A stretch of DNA of 23,350 nucleotides from Oleiagrimonas sp964566965 (GCA_964566965.1 CAZMKO010000032.1:1-23350); one strand, 5' to 3'. Counted from the first letter of the stretch, positions 1 through 7,331 are shown. Notes: generated by a model from the sequence alone, not told the origin. Made by a program: numbers and translations.

Positions 1-1278
1 GGCTTCGGCAACGAATTCGCCAGCGAGGCCATCGCCGGCACCTTGCCGGTGGGGCAAAATTCCCCGCAGCGCGTTGCCCACGGCCTGTACGCCGAGCAGC
101 TTTCCGGTACGGCCTTCACCGCGCCGCGGCATGCCAACCGGCGCAGCTGGTTGTACCGCATCCGGCCGGGGGCGGTGCATCGGCCGTTCGAGGCCATGCG
201 GCACGCCGCGTTCCACAATCGGTTCGACGAGGTGCCGGTGTCGCCCGAGCGGCGGCGTTGGGATCCGCTGCCCGCACCCGCGGGCGAACAGGATTTTGTC
301 GACGGCCTGTTCACCATGGCCGGCAACGGCAGTCCGGAGGCGCTGTCCGGCGTCGGCATCCACCAGTACCTGGCCAACCGCGACATGCGCGGGCGGTTTT
401 TCTACGATGCCGACGGTGAGCTGCTGATCGTGCCGCAGTCCGGTCGCCTGCGCCTCGCCACCGAACTGGGCGTGGTCGAGGTCGAGCCGCAGCAGATCGC
501 GGTCATCCCGCGCGGCGTGCGTTTTCGCGTGGAGCTGCCCGACGGCGAGGCGCGCGGCTACGTGTGCGAGAACTTCGGCGCCCACCTGCGCCTGCCGGAG
601 CTCGGCCCGATCGGCTCCAACTGCCTGGCCAACGCGCGCGACTTCGAGACGCCGGTGGCGGCGTTCGAGGACGAAGAGGGTGATTTCGAGCTCGTCGCCA
701 AGTTCCAGGGCCGTTTGTGGCGGGCCGCCATCGGCCATTCGCCGCTGGACGTGGTGGGCTGGCACGGCAACCATGCGCCGTACCGCTACGACCTGCGTCG
801 CTTCAATACCATCGGCTCGATCAGCTACGACCATCCCGACCCGTCCATTTTTACCGTGTTGACCTCGCCCAGCGACAGCGCCGGCACGGCGAACATGGAT
901 TTCGCCATTTTCCCGCCACGCTGGCTGGTGGCCGAGAACACCTTCCGGCCGCCCTGGTTCCACCGCAACATTGCCAGCGAATTCATGGGACTGGTGCATG
1001 GCGCCTACGACGCCAAGGCGGCCGAAAAGGGCGGTTTCGTGCCCGGTGGGGCCAGCCTGCACAACTGCATGAGCGGGCACGGCCCGGACGCGCAGGCGTT
1101 CGAGAAGGCATCAAGCATCGACACCGGCCAGCCGCAGCACCTGACCGACACCATGGCCTTCATGTTCGAGACCCGCGCGGTGATCCGGCCCGTGCGCCAG
1201 GCGCTGGAGTCGCCCGCCCTGCAGGCCGACTACTGGCAGTGCTGGCAGGGCCTGGCGAAGCATTTCAGGCCGGTCTGA
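1..1278 (+). CDS. hmgA: Homogentisate 1,2-dioxygenase, 5' partial
   Basis: This enzyme opens the aromatic ring of homogentisate to 4-maleylacetoacetate with O2 and non-haem Fe(II), in cytosolic tyrosine/phenylalanine breakdown. The reading frame is open from base 1, and the first visible residues GFGNEFASEA are the family's N-terminal signature. Only about 5-15 residues should be missing (425 visible, family about 430-440). The iron ligands can be placed by family pattern in the C-terminal half, in window numbering: His321 and Glu327 in WFHRNIASE, and His360 in SGHGPD. A SLHNCMSGHGPDA stretch is also typical. It is followed after 73 bases by a lipoprotein gene and then by fahA, which acts two steps later, so the three probably form one unit. 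The intervening maleylacetoacetate isomerase is not in the window. Identity is very secure; only the start is unseen. Confidence 0.97.
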   Translation, partial: GFGNEFASEAIAGTLPVGQNSPQRVAHGLYAEQLSGTAFTAPRHANRRSWLYRIRPGAVHRPFEAMRHAAFHNRFDEVPVSPERRRWDPLPAPAGEQDFVDGLFTMAGNGSPEALSGVGIHQYLANRDMRGRFFYDADGELLIVPQSGRLRLATELGVVEVEPQQIAVIPRGVRFRVELPDGEARGYVCENFGAHLRLPELGPIGSNCLANARDFETPVAAFEDEEGDFELVAKFQGRLWRAAIGHSPLDVVGWHGNHAPYRYDLRRFNTIGSISYDHPDPSIFTVLTSPSDSAGTANMDFAIFPPRWLVAENTFRPPWFHRNIASEFMGLVHGAYDAKAAEKGGFVPGGASLHNCMSGHGPDAQAFEKASSIDTGQPQHLTDTMAFMFETRAVIRPVRQALESPALQADYWQCWQGLAKHFRPV

Positions 1279-1291
1279 ACCGGTCCATGGC

Positions 1292-1316
1292 CGGCGCCCC
1301 GGAGCATGGGGCGCCG
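1292..1316 (+). terminator. Hairpin after hmgA, possible weak terminator
   Basis: CGGCGCCCC and GGGGCGCCG form a perfect 9-bp stem around a 7-base loop, 14 bases after the hmgA stop. No T-run follows, so it may only pause polymerase or protect the 3' end rather than terminate. The next gene starts 36 bases later. Confidence 0.35.
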
Positions 1317-1351
1317 AAGTCCATTCCCGCCACCGAAACGAGGAGCGCGAC

Positions 1352-1939
1352 ATGACGACGACACGCATCCCGCTGGCCATGCTGGTCGCCCTGGCGCTCG
1401 GCGCGTGCGGGGCGCCGTCGTCCGACCCGGCGCCCGCTGCCGCCTCGACCGCCGCGCCGGCAACGGCGGCCGCCGCGGAACCGCAAGCGCGAGACACGCC
1501 GCGAACGCCGGCCCGCTACGACGGTTACGGCGACGTGCGCTTCGGCATGGACGAAGCGGCCTTCCGCGCGGCCTGGCAGGGCAAGTTGCAGGGCCGGGAC
1601 GGACAGGCATGCTTTTACCTGTGGCCGCAGCGGGTGAAGGTGCCGGCCGACTTCGCCTTCATGTTCGAGCACGGCCGTTTCGTGCGCTACGACGTCGGCA
1701 CCGCGAAGCAGGCGGCGCCGGGCGGTGGCAAGGTCGGCATGCGCGCCGGGCAGGTCCGCGAGCTCTATCCGCATGTCACCGAACGGCCGCACAAGTACGT
1801 GCCGGGTGGCAAGTACCTGCGCGTCGAACATGCCGGCGGCAACGGCGTGCTGGTGTTCGAGATCGGCGCCGACGGCAGGGTCGACAGCTGGCATGCCGGC
1901 GTACCGCCGCAGGTCGATTACATCGAGGGATGCAGCTGA
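1352..1939 (+). CDS. Small secreted lipoprotein of unknown function
   Basis: I do not recognise a named family. The 195-residue product begins with a lipoprotein signal: a short basic start, a hydrophobic stretch and the lipobox L-G-A-C with Cys19. Residue +2 after the cysteine is Gly, not Asp, so outer-membrane sorting is likely. An Ala/Pro-rich linker (about 20-50) leads to a globular domain beginning YDGYGDVRFGMDEAAFRAAW. That kind of opening is common in uncharacterised periplasmic lipoproteins of this group. Two cysteines (one in QACFYLW, one at the C-terminus, EGCS) could form a disulfide. The start is supported by a GAGGAG ribosome-binding sequence about 7 bases upstream. It sits between hmgA and fahA on the same strand, but nothing in the protein suggests a role in aromatic catabolism. 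Confidence 0.8.
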   Translation: MTTTRIPLAMLVALALGACGAPSSDPAPAAASTAAPATAAAAEPQARDTPRTPARYDGYGDVRFGMDEAAFRAAWQGKLQGRDGQACFYLWPQRVKVPADFAFMFEHGRFVRYDVGTAKQAAPGGGKVGMRAGQVRELYPHVTERPHKYVPGGKYLRVEHAGGNGVLVFEIGADGRVDSWHAGVPPQVDYIEGCS

Positions 1940-2053
1940 GCGCATGGACGCACGCTCGTCATCGCGGGTTCCCCGGCGTGACGGGCACGCGGCATTACAC
2001 TTGGCCGCGAAATTGAATTCCGAATCCCGAAAATCCCGAATCACGGAGTCCCC

Positions 2054-3040
2054 ATGAAACTTGCAAGTCTCAAAGAAGGCGGCCGCGACGGCACGCTGAT
2101 CGTCGTCAGCCGCGACCTCACGCGCGCGGCCAAGGCCGCCGGCATCGCGCCGACCCTGCAGGCGGCGCTGGACGACTGGTCGAACACGGCGCCGCGCCTC
2201 AATGCCCTGTTCGACGACCTGCAGGCCGGCAAGGCCGAAGGCGCGTTCGACCTCGACATCGACAAGCTGGCCGCGCCGTTGCCGCGCGCCTACGAGTTCT
2301 GCGACGGCAGCGCCTACCTGCCGCACGTCGAGCGCGTGCGCAAGGCGCGCGGCGCCGAGGTGCCGGAAAGCTTCTACACCGATCCGCTGATGTACCAGGC
2401 CACCAGCGCCGGCTTCCTGGGGCCGCACGACGATGTGATTGTGCCCAGCGAGGACTACGGCATCGATCTGGAGGCCGAGATCGTGGTGGTGACTGATGAT
2501 GTGCCCATGCATGCCACGCCGGAGCAAGCCGCGGGTCACATCCAGCTGATCGGTCTGGTCAACGACGTCAGCCTGCGCGGCCTGATTCCGGGCGAGCTGG
2601 CCAAGGGCTTCGGCTTCCTGCAGTCCAAGCCGCGCTCGGCGCTGTCGCCGGTATTCGTCACGCCCGACGAGCTGGGTGATGTGTGGAAGGACACCAAGCT
2701 GCACCTGCCCATGCGCACGCAACTCAACGGAAAATGGCTGGGCGAGGCGCATTGCGGCGTGGACATGCAGTTCAACTTCGGTCAGCTGGTGGCGCATGCC
2801 GCCAAGACGCGTCCGCTGGCGGCCGGCTGCATCATCGGTTCGGGCACCATCGCCAACCAGGACACCTCGCTGGGCGCGTCCTGCCTGGCCGAACAGCGCA
2901 CGGTGGAAAAGCTGCGTGACGGCGAGCCGACCACGCCGTTCCTGAAGTTTGGCGACAAGGTGCGCATCGAGATCACCGATGCCGACGGACACAGCATCTT
3001 CGGGGCCATCGAGCAGCGTATCGCGCCGCTCGGACGCTGA
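2054..3040 (+). CDS. fahA: Fumarylacetoacetase (short bacterial FAH-family form)
   Basis: Hydrolyses 4-fumarylacetoacetate to fumarate and acetoacetate, the last step of homogentisate breakdown. The 328-residue protein matches the short bacterial FAH architecture. A variable N-terminal domain (1-120) is followed by the FAH fold with YQATSAGFLGPHDD, an acidic metal-binding stretch DYGIDLEAEI and VGLVND-like IGLVNDVSLRGL. Near the C-terminus is GSGTIANQD, the conserved IGSGT(V/I) loop. The start is preceded by GGAG 6 bases upstream. The 114-base gap to the lipoprotein gene contains short tandem CCGAATC/TCCCGAA repeats (2019-2043), so a private promoter is possible but not evident. A clear terminator follows the stop. 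With hmgA it encodes two of the three steps from homogentisate to fumarate. Confidence 0.93.
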   Translation: MKLASLKEGGRDGTLIVVSRDLTRAAKAAGIAPTLQAALDDWSNTAPRLNALFDDLQAGKAEGAFDLDIDKLAAPLPRAYEFCDGSAYLPHVERVRKARGAEVPESFYTDPLMYQATSAGFLGPHDDVIVPSEDYGIDLEAEIVVVTDDVPMHATPEQAAGHIQLIGLVNDVSLRGLIPGELAKGFGFLQSKPRSALSPVFVTPDELGDVWKDTKLHLPMRTQLNGKWLGEAHCGVDMQFNFGQLVAHAAKTRPLAAGCIIGSGTIANQDTSLGASCLAEQRTVEKLRDGEPTTPFLKFGDKVRIEITDADGHSIFGAIEQRIAPLGR

Positions 3041-3050
3041 GCCGTCTCCC

Positions 3051-3080
3051 GCCGCGCGGTTCGTCCGCGCGGCTGTTTTC
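3051..3080 (+). terminator. Rho-independent terminator after fahA
   Basis: GCCGCGCGG (3051-3059) pairs perfectly with CCGCGCGGC (3065-3073) around a 5-base loop and is followed by TGTTTTC. It starts 10 bases after the fahA stop and separates the tyrosine-catabolism unit from the FNR-type regulator gene. Confidence 0.75.
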
Positions 3081-3151
3081 CGTGCCGCGCGGCGCGGTGC
3101 CGCCCGGACGGGCGGGCGTCCGTGGTACTGCACCGCGACGGTGCGCTGACG

Positions 3152-3157
3152 TATCAT
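3152..3157 (+). promoter_or_regulatory. Candidate -10 element of the FNR-type regulator gene
   Basis: TATCAT matches the sigma-70 -10 consensus at 5 of 6 positions and lies 28 bases before the ATG, which would give a leader of about 22 bases. No good -35 and no FNR box are visible at the activator position, so the regulator gene may be constitutive or depend on another factor. Confidence 0.35.
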
Positions 3158-3185
3158 GGACATTGCGGTCCGCGACTAGCCAACC

Positions 3186-3947
3186 ATGCACAACAGTCAC
3201 TCGTCCCCATCGTCCCGTTCTCCGGTCAAGCCGATCACCAACGACGGCGATGAAAGCACGTTCTGCTCGTCGTGCGCGTTTTCCAACGCGTGCGTCGCCG
3301 CGGGCTACGGCAAGCGCGACCTGTACGACCTGCATTGTCTGGTGGAACACACCGGGCCGTTCGAGCCGGGCACGCACGTGTTCCGCACGGGCGATCCGTT
3401 CCGTGCCATCTACGCGGTGCGCTCGGGCATGGTCAAAACAGTGATGGTCGATGCCGATGGCCGCGAACAGGTGCTGGGTTTTTATCTGCCCGGCGAGGTG
3501 GTCGGGCTCAATGCCATCTACCCCGAACAGTTTCCCTGCGACGCGGTGACGCTGGAACCGACCGAGTTCTGCCGCTTCTCGTTCCCGGCCATGAGTGCCC
3601 TGGCCGCGCGCGTACCGAGCGTGCAACAGCATCTGTTCCGCATGCTCAGCAAGGAGCTTGGCACCGCCTCGTTGCTGGCCGGCGACCATACCGCCGACGA
3701 GCGCATGGCGGCGTTCCTGGTCGATCTGGGCGAACGCTACGCGTTGCGCGGCATGTCCGACACGAAGTTCCGTCTGAGCATGTCGCGGGCCGACATCGCC
3801 AATTATCTGCGCCTGGCGGCCGAGACCGTCAGTCGTGTACTGGGACGCTTCCGTGAGCAGGGCCTGTTGCGGATCGACGGGCGGCATGTGGAAATCCTGG
3901 ATCCGGGTGCACTGCGCGAACGCGCGCGTTGCGTCCTCAACCGCTGA
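3186..3947 (+). CDS. fnr: FNR-type oxygen-sensing transcriptional regulator (CRP/FNR family)
   Basis: A 253-residue cytosolic regulator. The four cluster-ligand cysteines of Escherichia coli FNR can be aligned: Cys27, Cys30 and Cys36 in the C-x2-C-x5-C arrangement, and Cys129 in TEFCRF. It should therefore bind an oxygen-labile [4Fe-4S] cluster and dimerise without oxygen. A cyclic-nucleotide-like beta-roll covers about 55-150, followed by the dimer helix. The HTH has recognition helix AETVSRVLGRF, with the E-x-x-S-R contacts that read TTGAT half-sites. Cys51 and Cys118 are extra cysteines of unknown role. No clear Shine-Dalgarno sequence precedes the ATG. Four matching boxes lie in this window, in front of nnrS, the CopD-like gene, the globin and ccoN. 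It could instead carry an Anr/Btr-type name; the FNR-type class is secure. Confidence 0.93.
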   Translation: MHNSHSSPSSRSPVKPITNDGDESTFCSSCAFSNACVAAGYGKRDLYDLHCLVEHTGPFEPGTHVFRTGDPFRAIYAVRSGMVKTVMVDADGREQVLGFYLPGEVVGLNAIYPEQFPCDAVTLEPTEFCRFSFPAMSALAARVPSVQQHLFRMLSKELGTASLLAGDHTADERMAAFLVDLGERYALRGMSDTKFRLSMSRADIANYLRLAAETVSRVLGRFREQGLLRIDGRHVEILDPGALRERARCVLNR

Positions 3948-3964
3948 GAGCATGTGAAAAAATC
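3945..3964 (+). repeat. Dispersed repeat, truncated copy at the fnr stop codon
   Basis: The sequence TGAGAGCATGTGAAAAAATC begins with the stop codon of the upstream gene. It recurs with one change (A to G) at 6734-6753, again starting at a stop codon. This copy lacks the right-hand arm that turns the second copy into a long hairpin. Confidence 0.6.
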
Positions 3965-3980
3965 ACCCGCCTGCTGCGGC

Positions 3981-3994
3981 GTGACCTGGATCAG
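3981..3994 (+). promoter_or_regulatory. FNR-type box in front of nnrS
   Basis: GTGACCTGGATCAG fits the TTGAT-N4-ATCAA consensus with the TGA/TCA cores intact and three mismatches. A -10-like CATCAT (4 of 6) at 4017-4022 predicts transcription from 4029 and puts the box centre at -41.5, the class II activator position. Its reverse complement differs by one base from the box at 5712. Confidence 0.6.
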
Positions 3995-4050
3995 TGCTGC
4001 CATGACGGGACGGGTGCATCATGAGGGCTGTTTGTCTCTACATTGCGGTC

Positions 4051-5310
4051 ATGTTGCCATCCTCATCCCATCGTGAAGACGTGCCGGCCGGTCTGCCGCG
4101 CCTGTTGGCGGCGGCGCCGCATCGTCCGTTGTTCCTGGCCGGCACGGTGGCGGTGATACTGACCATGCTGTGGTGGACGCTGGAACTGGCGTCGATCCGT
4201 TTCGGCTGGAATCACTGGCCGCAACCGGTGCGGATACCGCCGGGTTGGGCGCATGCCATGGCCATCCAGTACGGATTGTTTCCGTTGTTCATGTTCGGCT
4301 TCCTGATGACCACGTTCCCGCGCTGGATGGACGGCCCGGTGGTGCCGCCGCGGCGCTACCTGCCGGTCGCCGGCGGGGTACTGGCCGGCTATGTGCTGGC
4401 CAATGTCGGCTACCTCGGCCTGCCGTCGCTGATGACCCTGGGCTACGTGTTGATGCTGGCCGGCTACCTGATCGGGGTGGCGACCCTGGCCGGTGTGCTG
4501 GCGCGCGCGGAGAACCGCAACAAGCACGGTTGGTCGTGCCTGGCTGCCTTCACGGTTGGCACCCTTGGGCTGGCGGCCTGGGTGGCGGTGCTGACGGGCC
4601 TGCTGCCGGCCCGTTGGGGCTGGTTTTCCGTGAAGCTGGGCACGTATCTTTTCCTGTTGCCGATCTACGTCACGGTGTGCCATCGCATGTTGCCGTTTTT
4701 CACGCGCAACATCCTGCTGCGTCAGGGCGCCGGCTACGAGATGTATCGGCCCGGCTGGACCTTGCCGGTGGTGTGGGCCTTGCTGGTGCTGCATTTCCTG
4801 CTGGAGTGGCGCGGATTGTTGGCCTGGCGGGTGCTGGCCGACGTGCCGTTGGCCGCGGTATTCGCCTGGCATGCCGTCAAGTGGCAGCCGTGGCGGGCCA
4901 CCCGGCCCGGCTTGCTGGGTGTGCTGCATCTGGCATTCGCCTGGTTGCCGGTGGCGTTCATCCTGTTTTCCGTGCAGGACATCGTGCTGGCGGCGGGCGG
5001 GCCGATGGTGCTGGGCAGGGCCCCGTTGCATGCGCTGGCGATCGGCTTTTTCGGCTCGATGCTGGTGGGCATGGTCACGCGCGTGACCCATGGCCACTCG
5101 GGGCGTCCGCTTGAGATGGGTTTCGTGCCCTGGTTGTGCGTATGGCTGCTGCAGGTCGTGGCGGTGGTGCGCATCCTGGCGGAGACGGCCTCGGACATGT
5201 ATTTGTGGCTGGTGGTCGCCGGCATCGGTTGGCTGGTGGCGTTCCTGCCCTGGGTGTTGCGCGGGGCCTGGATCTATCTCACGCCGCGCCGCGACGGCAA
5301 GGCGGGATAA
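4051..5310 (+). CDS. nnrS: NnrS family haem/copper membrane protein (NO response)
   Basis: A polytopic inner-membrane protein of 419 residues with about 12 hydrophobic segments. NnrS proteins bind haem and copper and protect cells from NO damage; the gene is typically under NO- or anaerobiosis-responsive FNR-family control. Family features visible are the N-terminal APHRPLFLAG motif and histidines in or near membrane segments, such as VCHRMLPFFTRN and the late VTRVTHGHSGRPLEMG motif. I chose ATG 4051 rather than the in-frame ATG at 4021, because the predicted transcript starts at 4029 and the first ATG overlaps the -10. That gives a 22-base leader with no obvious Shine-Dalgarno sequence. The next gene begins 3 bases after the stop, so they are one operon. 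Family assignment is strong; the start is an inference. Confidence 0.9.
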   Translation: MLPSSSHREDVPAGLPRLLAAAPHRPLFLAGTVAVILTMLWWTLELASIRFGWNHWPQPVRIPPGWAHAMAIQYGLFPLFMFGFLMTTFPRWMDGPVVPPRRYLPVAGGVLAGYVLANVGYLGLPSLMTLGYVLMLAGYLIGVATLAGVLARAENRNKHGWSCLAAFTVGTLGLAAWVAVLTGLLPARWGWFSVKLGTYLFLLPIYVTVCHRMLPFFTRNILLRQGAGYEMYRPGWTLPVVWALLVLHFLLEWRGLLAWRVLADVPLAAVFAWHAVKWQPWRATRPGLLGVLHLAFAWLPVAFILFSVQDIVLAAGGPMVLGRAPLHALAIGFFGSMLVGMVTRVTHGHSGRPLEMGFVPWLCVWLLQVVAVVRILAETASDMYLWLVVAGIGWLVAFLPWVLRGAWIYLTPRRDGKAG

Positions 5311-5313
5311 GCC

Positions 5314-5715
5314 GTGCTGGCCGCATGGTATCTGCAGATTCTGCACCTGCACGTGACCTGCGTGGTGCTGTCGGGGAGCCTGTTTGCCGTGCGCGGTTGC
5401 CTGATGCTGGGCGACTTGCCGCTGGCCAACCACAAGGTGGTGAAACGGCTTTCCTACGTGATCGACAGCACGCTGCTGGCCGCCGCCATCGCGTTGACGT
5501 TGATCATCCACCAGTACCCCTTCGTGCAGGCCTGGTTGACGGTGAAGGTGCTGCTGCTGGTGGTGTACATCGTGCTGGGCGTGTTCGCGTTGCGGCGTGG
5601 ACGCACACGCGCCGTCCGCGCCGGATTCTTCGTGGCGGCGCTGGTGGTGTTCGGGTTCATCGTCAGCGTGGCGTTGACGCACCAGCCGGCCGGCGCGCTG
5701 CTGTGGTTGTCCTGA
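5314..5715 (+). CDS. SirB2-family inner-membrane protein
   Basis: A 133-residue protein with four predicted membrane helices. The pattern LHLHVTCVVLSGSLFAVRG, QYPFVQAWLTVKVLLLVVYIVLG and AVRAGFFVAALVVFGFIVSVAL is typical of the SirB family. These are small membrane proteins named after an invasion-gene regulator but of unknown biochemical role. The start is GTG, supported by a GGCGGGA sequence that overlaps the nnrS stop region, and the gap to nnrS is 3 bases, so translation is probably coupled. His residues in the first helix (LHLH) could bind haem or metal, but that is inference. Association with NnrS suggests a role in the same membrane redox or NO response. Confidence 0.82.
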   Translation: MLAAWYLQILHLHVTCVVLSGSLFAVRGCLMLGDLPLANHKVVKRLSYVIDSTLLAAAIALTLIIHQYPFVQAWLTVKVLLLVVYIVLGVFALRRGRTRAVRAGFFVAALVVFGFIVSVALTHQPAGALLWLS

Positions 5716-5725
5716 TCCAGGTCAG
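5712..5725 (+). promoter_or_regulatory. FNR-type box in front of the CopD-like gene and tpx
   Basis: CTGATCCAGGTCAG matches TTGAT-N4-ATCAA with both TGA/TCA cores kept and three mismatches. It straddles the stop codon of the preceding gene. The -10-like CATAAT at 5748-5753 (5 of 6) predicts a start at 5760 and puts the box centre at -41.5. Confidence 0.65.
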
Positions 5726-5747
5726 GCGCCGTCGCGGTGCGACGGCG

Positions 5748-5753
5748 CATAAT
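5748..5753 (+). promoter_or_regulatory. -10 element paired with the 5712 box
   Basis: CATAAT differs from the sigma-70 consensus by one base. Transcription would begin near 5760, leaving a 23-base leader before the GTG at 5783. Confidence 0.55.
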
Positions 5754-5782
5754 GACACGCGTTCTCATCCGGGCGTGTCGCC

Positions 5783-6220
5783 GTGACCACATGGTATCCA
5801 TGGATCGAATTGATCCACTTGTCGTGCGCCATCATCTTCGTCGGCGCCGTGGTGTTCGAGGTGGCGGTGCTGGAATCGCTGCACCGGCATGTCGAGGTGG
5901 CGATGATGCAGCGTATCGAGCAGGCCGTGATGGCGCGGGTGCGCCGCTTCATGCCGGTGGTGGTGGCCCTGCTGTTCCTGAGCGGTTTCTATCTGTTCAA
6001 TGTGCGCTGCGACGGTTTCACCTGCGTCAACACGCATTTCGGGCACCTGCTGCTGGCCAAGGTGTTTCTGGCCTTTGGCGTGCTGGGGGTGTTCGTCGCT
6101 ACCATGTGGGCGATGCTGCGCGGGCGCATGAGCGTGTGCCGCTTTCGCCATACCCATCGCGTCGTGCTGGCGTTGATGATCGGTATCGTTTTCCTGGCCA
6201 AGGCCATGTTTTTTCTCTGA
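5783..6220 (+). CDS. CopD-like four-helix inner-membrane protein
   Basis: A 145-residue integral membrane protein with four hydrophobic segments. The N-terminal pattern WIELIHLSCAIIFVGAVVFE and the later GHLLLAKVFLAFGVLG resemble CopD-type membrane domains, where the helix histidines are thought to bind haem or copper. A cysteine pair (RCDGFTCVN) lies in the central loop. The start is GTG with only a weak ribosome-binding sequence. The gene is 67 bases after the SirB-like gene and 15 bases before tpx, and it carries its own FNR-type promoter. The function is not known. Its place among nnrS, sirB-like and tpx genes suggests membrane redox or metal handling under low oxygen or NO. The family assignment rests on pattern resemblance only. 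Confidence 0.75.
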   Translation: MTTWYPWIELIHLSCAIIFVGAVVFEVAVLESLHRHVEVAMMQRIEQAVMARVRRFMPVVVALLFLSGFYLFNVRCDGFTCVNTHFGHLLLAKVFLAFGVLGVFVATMWAMLRGRMSVCRFRHTHRVVLALMIGIVFLAKAMFFL

Positions 6221-6235
6221 CCCCTGGAGGTTTCC

Positions 6236-6736
6236 ATGTCCACTGTCACGTTCCACGAAAAACCCGTCACCGTCGACGGGCAGGTACCGGCCGTCGGTGC
6301 CAAGGCGCCGGGTTTCCGCCTGGTCAACGGCGAGTTGGCCGACGTGTCGTTGTCCGACTTCGCCGGCAAGCGCAAGATCCTGAACATCTTCCCCAGCGTC
6401 GACACCGGCGTGTGCGCGGCGTCCGTGCGTCGCTTCAACGAGCTGGCCGGCCAGCTCGACAACACCGTGGTGCTGTGTATCTCGGCCGACCTGCCGTTCG
6501 CGCAGGGCCGTTTTTGTGGCGCCGAGGGGCTGGACAACGTGACCACGCTGTCGACGATGCGCGGCCGCGAATTCCTCAAGGACTACGGCGTGGCCATCGC
6601 CGACGGTCCGCTGGCCGGTGTGGCCGCCCGCGCGGTGGTGGTGCTGGATGCCGACGACAAGGTGCTGCACAGCCAGCTGGTCGGCGAGATCGCCGAGGAG
6701 CCGGACTACGATGCCGCACTGAAGGCCCTGGGCTGA
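6236..6736 (+). CDS. tpx: Thiol peroxidase (Tpx-type peroxiredoxin)
   Basis: Reduces hydrogen peroxide and organic, especially lipid, hydroperoxides using thioredoxin; cytosolic or periplasmic depending on species. The 166-residue protein has no signal peptide. The peroxidatic Cys60 sits in PSVDTGVCAASVRRF and the resolving Cys94 in DLPFAQGRFCGAEGL, separated by 34 residues as in the Escherichia coli enzyme. A non-catalytic Cys80 is also usual for the family. The length is the family standard. The start is supported by GGAGG 6 bases upstream. It lies 15 bases after the CopD-like gene, so it probably shares the FNR-type promoter at 5712. Its TGA stop is the first part of a dispersed hairpin repeat that may end the transcript. 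Confidence 0.95.
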   Translation: MSTVTFHEKPVTVDGQVPAVGAKAPGFRLVNGELADVSLSDFAGKRKILNIFPSVDTGVCAASVRRFNELAGQLDNTVVLCISADLPFAQGRFCGAEGLDNVTTLSTMRGREFLKDYGVAIADGPLAGVAARAVVVLDADDKVLHSQLVGEIAEEPDYDAALKALG

Positions 6737-6811
6737 GAGCGTGTGAAAAAATCGCCGAGCGGCATTCCCGCTACGGCGGTCCGATTTTTCACAAGCTTTG
6801 AGAGCATGTGA
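6734..6811 (+). repeat. Complete dispersed hairpin repeat after tpx, possible terminator
   Basis: The element begins with the tpx stop codon and TGAGAGCGTGTGAAAAAATC. GTGAAAAAATCG (6743-6754) pairs with CGATTTTTCAC (6782-6792) with one bulged A. Inside it, GCCG-AGCGG and CCGCT-a-CGGC pair around a CATTC loop, giving one long hairpin. A further short copy, TGAGAGCATGTGA, follows at 6799-6811. The left arm is also found at 3945. The hairpin may act as a terminator for tpx and for the convergent globin gene. Confidence 0.65.
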
Positions 6812-6861
6812 GACCGGGTTGGCCCCGGCCCGCCGTGTCCGGTACCGGTGGCCGGGGCGGC

Positions 6862-7296
6862 CTACTTGCGCGCTTCGTACATGGGAATGCCGAGGTCGCG
6901 GCCGCGCGGGCGGTCGCCGAGCCCCATGCCCATGCGCAGGCCGCGGCCGATGCGGTTGGCATAGTCGATCATGAGGGCGGCGGCATCCTCGTCCATGATG
7001 TCGGGGACGGTCTGCCGCCACAGATCCAGCCAGCGTTCGAAATGCTCGCGGCCGATCGGCAGCGGTTTGTGCTTGCCCATCGGATTGCCGCGATACGTGC
7101 CGGCGCGCAGCGCCACCGAGCACCAGAAACGGGTCAGCAGCGCCTTGTGTTCGTCCCAGTCGTCCACCACGGCGTTGAACACCGGACCGATCAGGTCGTC
7201 TTGTTGCACCTTGTCATAGAAACGGTCAACCAGCCGGGCGATGTGGGCTTCGTCCAGGGTGGCGGCTTCCGGTGATGTGAGCAGGGAGGTGATCAT
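6862..7296 (-). CDS. Group III truncated haemoglobin
   Basis: A 144-residue cytosolic haem protein with the group III signature: FYDKVQQDDLIGPVFN, then DWDEHKALLTRFWCSVAL, YRGNPMGKHKPLPI and HFERWLDLW. Proximal haem ligand His85 lies in the HFERW motif; His76 is a candidate distal residue, and Tyr27 is in the B-helix region. Group III globins have been linked to microaerobic respiration and to NO or peroxide stress. The gene is divergent from fdxA. Between them lies a TGAC-N4-GTCA box whose centre is 42.5 bases from this ATG. With the -10-like TATCCT at 7304-7309, transcription would start at 7297, one base before the ATG. No Shine-Dalgarno sequence is visible, in keeping with a leaderless mRNA. 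Family identity is strong; physiological substrate is unknown. Confidence 0.92.
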   Translation of the reverse strand: MITSLLTSPEAATLDEAHIARLVDRFYDKVQQDDLIGPVFNAVVDDWDEHKALLTRFWCSVALRAGTYRGNPMGKHKPLPIGREHFERWLDLWRQTVPDIMDEDAAALMIDYANRIGRGLRMGMGLGDRPRGRDLGIPMYEARK

Positions 7297-7303
7297 GGGG
7301 GCA

Positions 7304-7309
7304 AGGATA
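7304..7309 (-). promoter_or_regulatory. -10 element of the globin promoter
   Basis: On the minus strand this reads TATCCT (4 of 6 to consensus). Spacing to the box at 7332-7345 is that of a class II FNR promoter and predicts a transcript starting at 7297. Confidence 0.45.
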
Positions 7310-7331
7310 AGGCGTGACGGCTTGCGGTTGG

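Noticed and set aside
3717..3953. Possible antisense gene over fnr on - (2973-3953)
   Set aside because: No ribosome-binding site, start or motif; the regulator on + is unambiguous.
4021..4050. ATG 4021 as the nnrS start
   Set aside because: It overlaps the predicted -10 element and precedes the predicted transcript start; ATG 4051 keeps the family's N-terminus.
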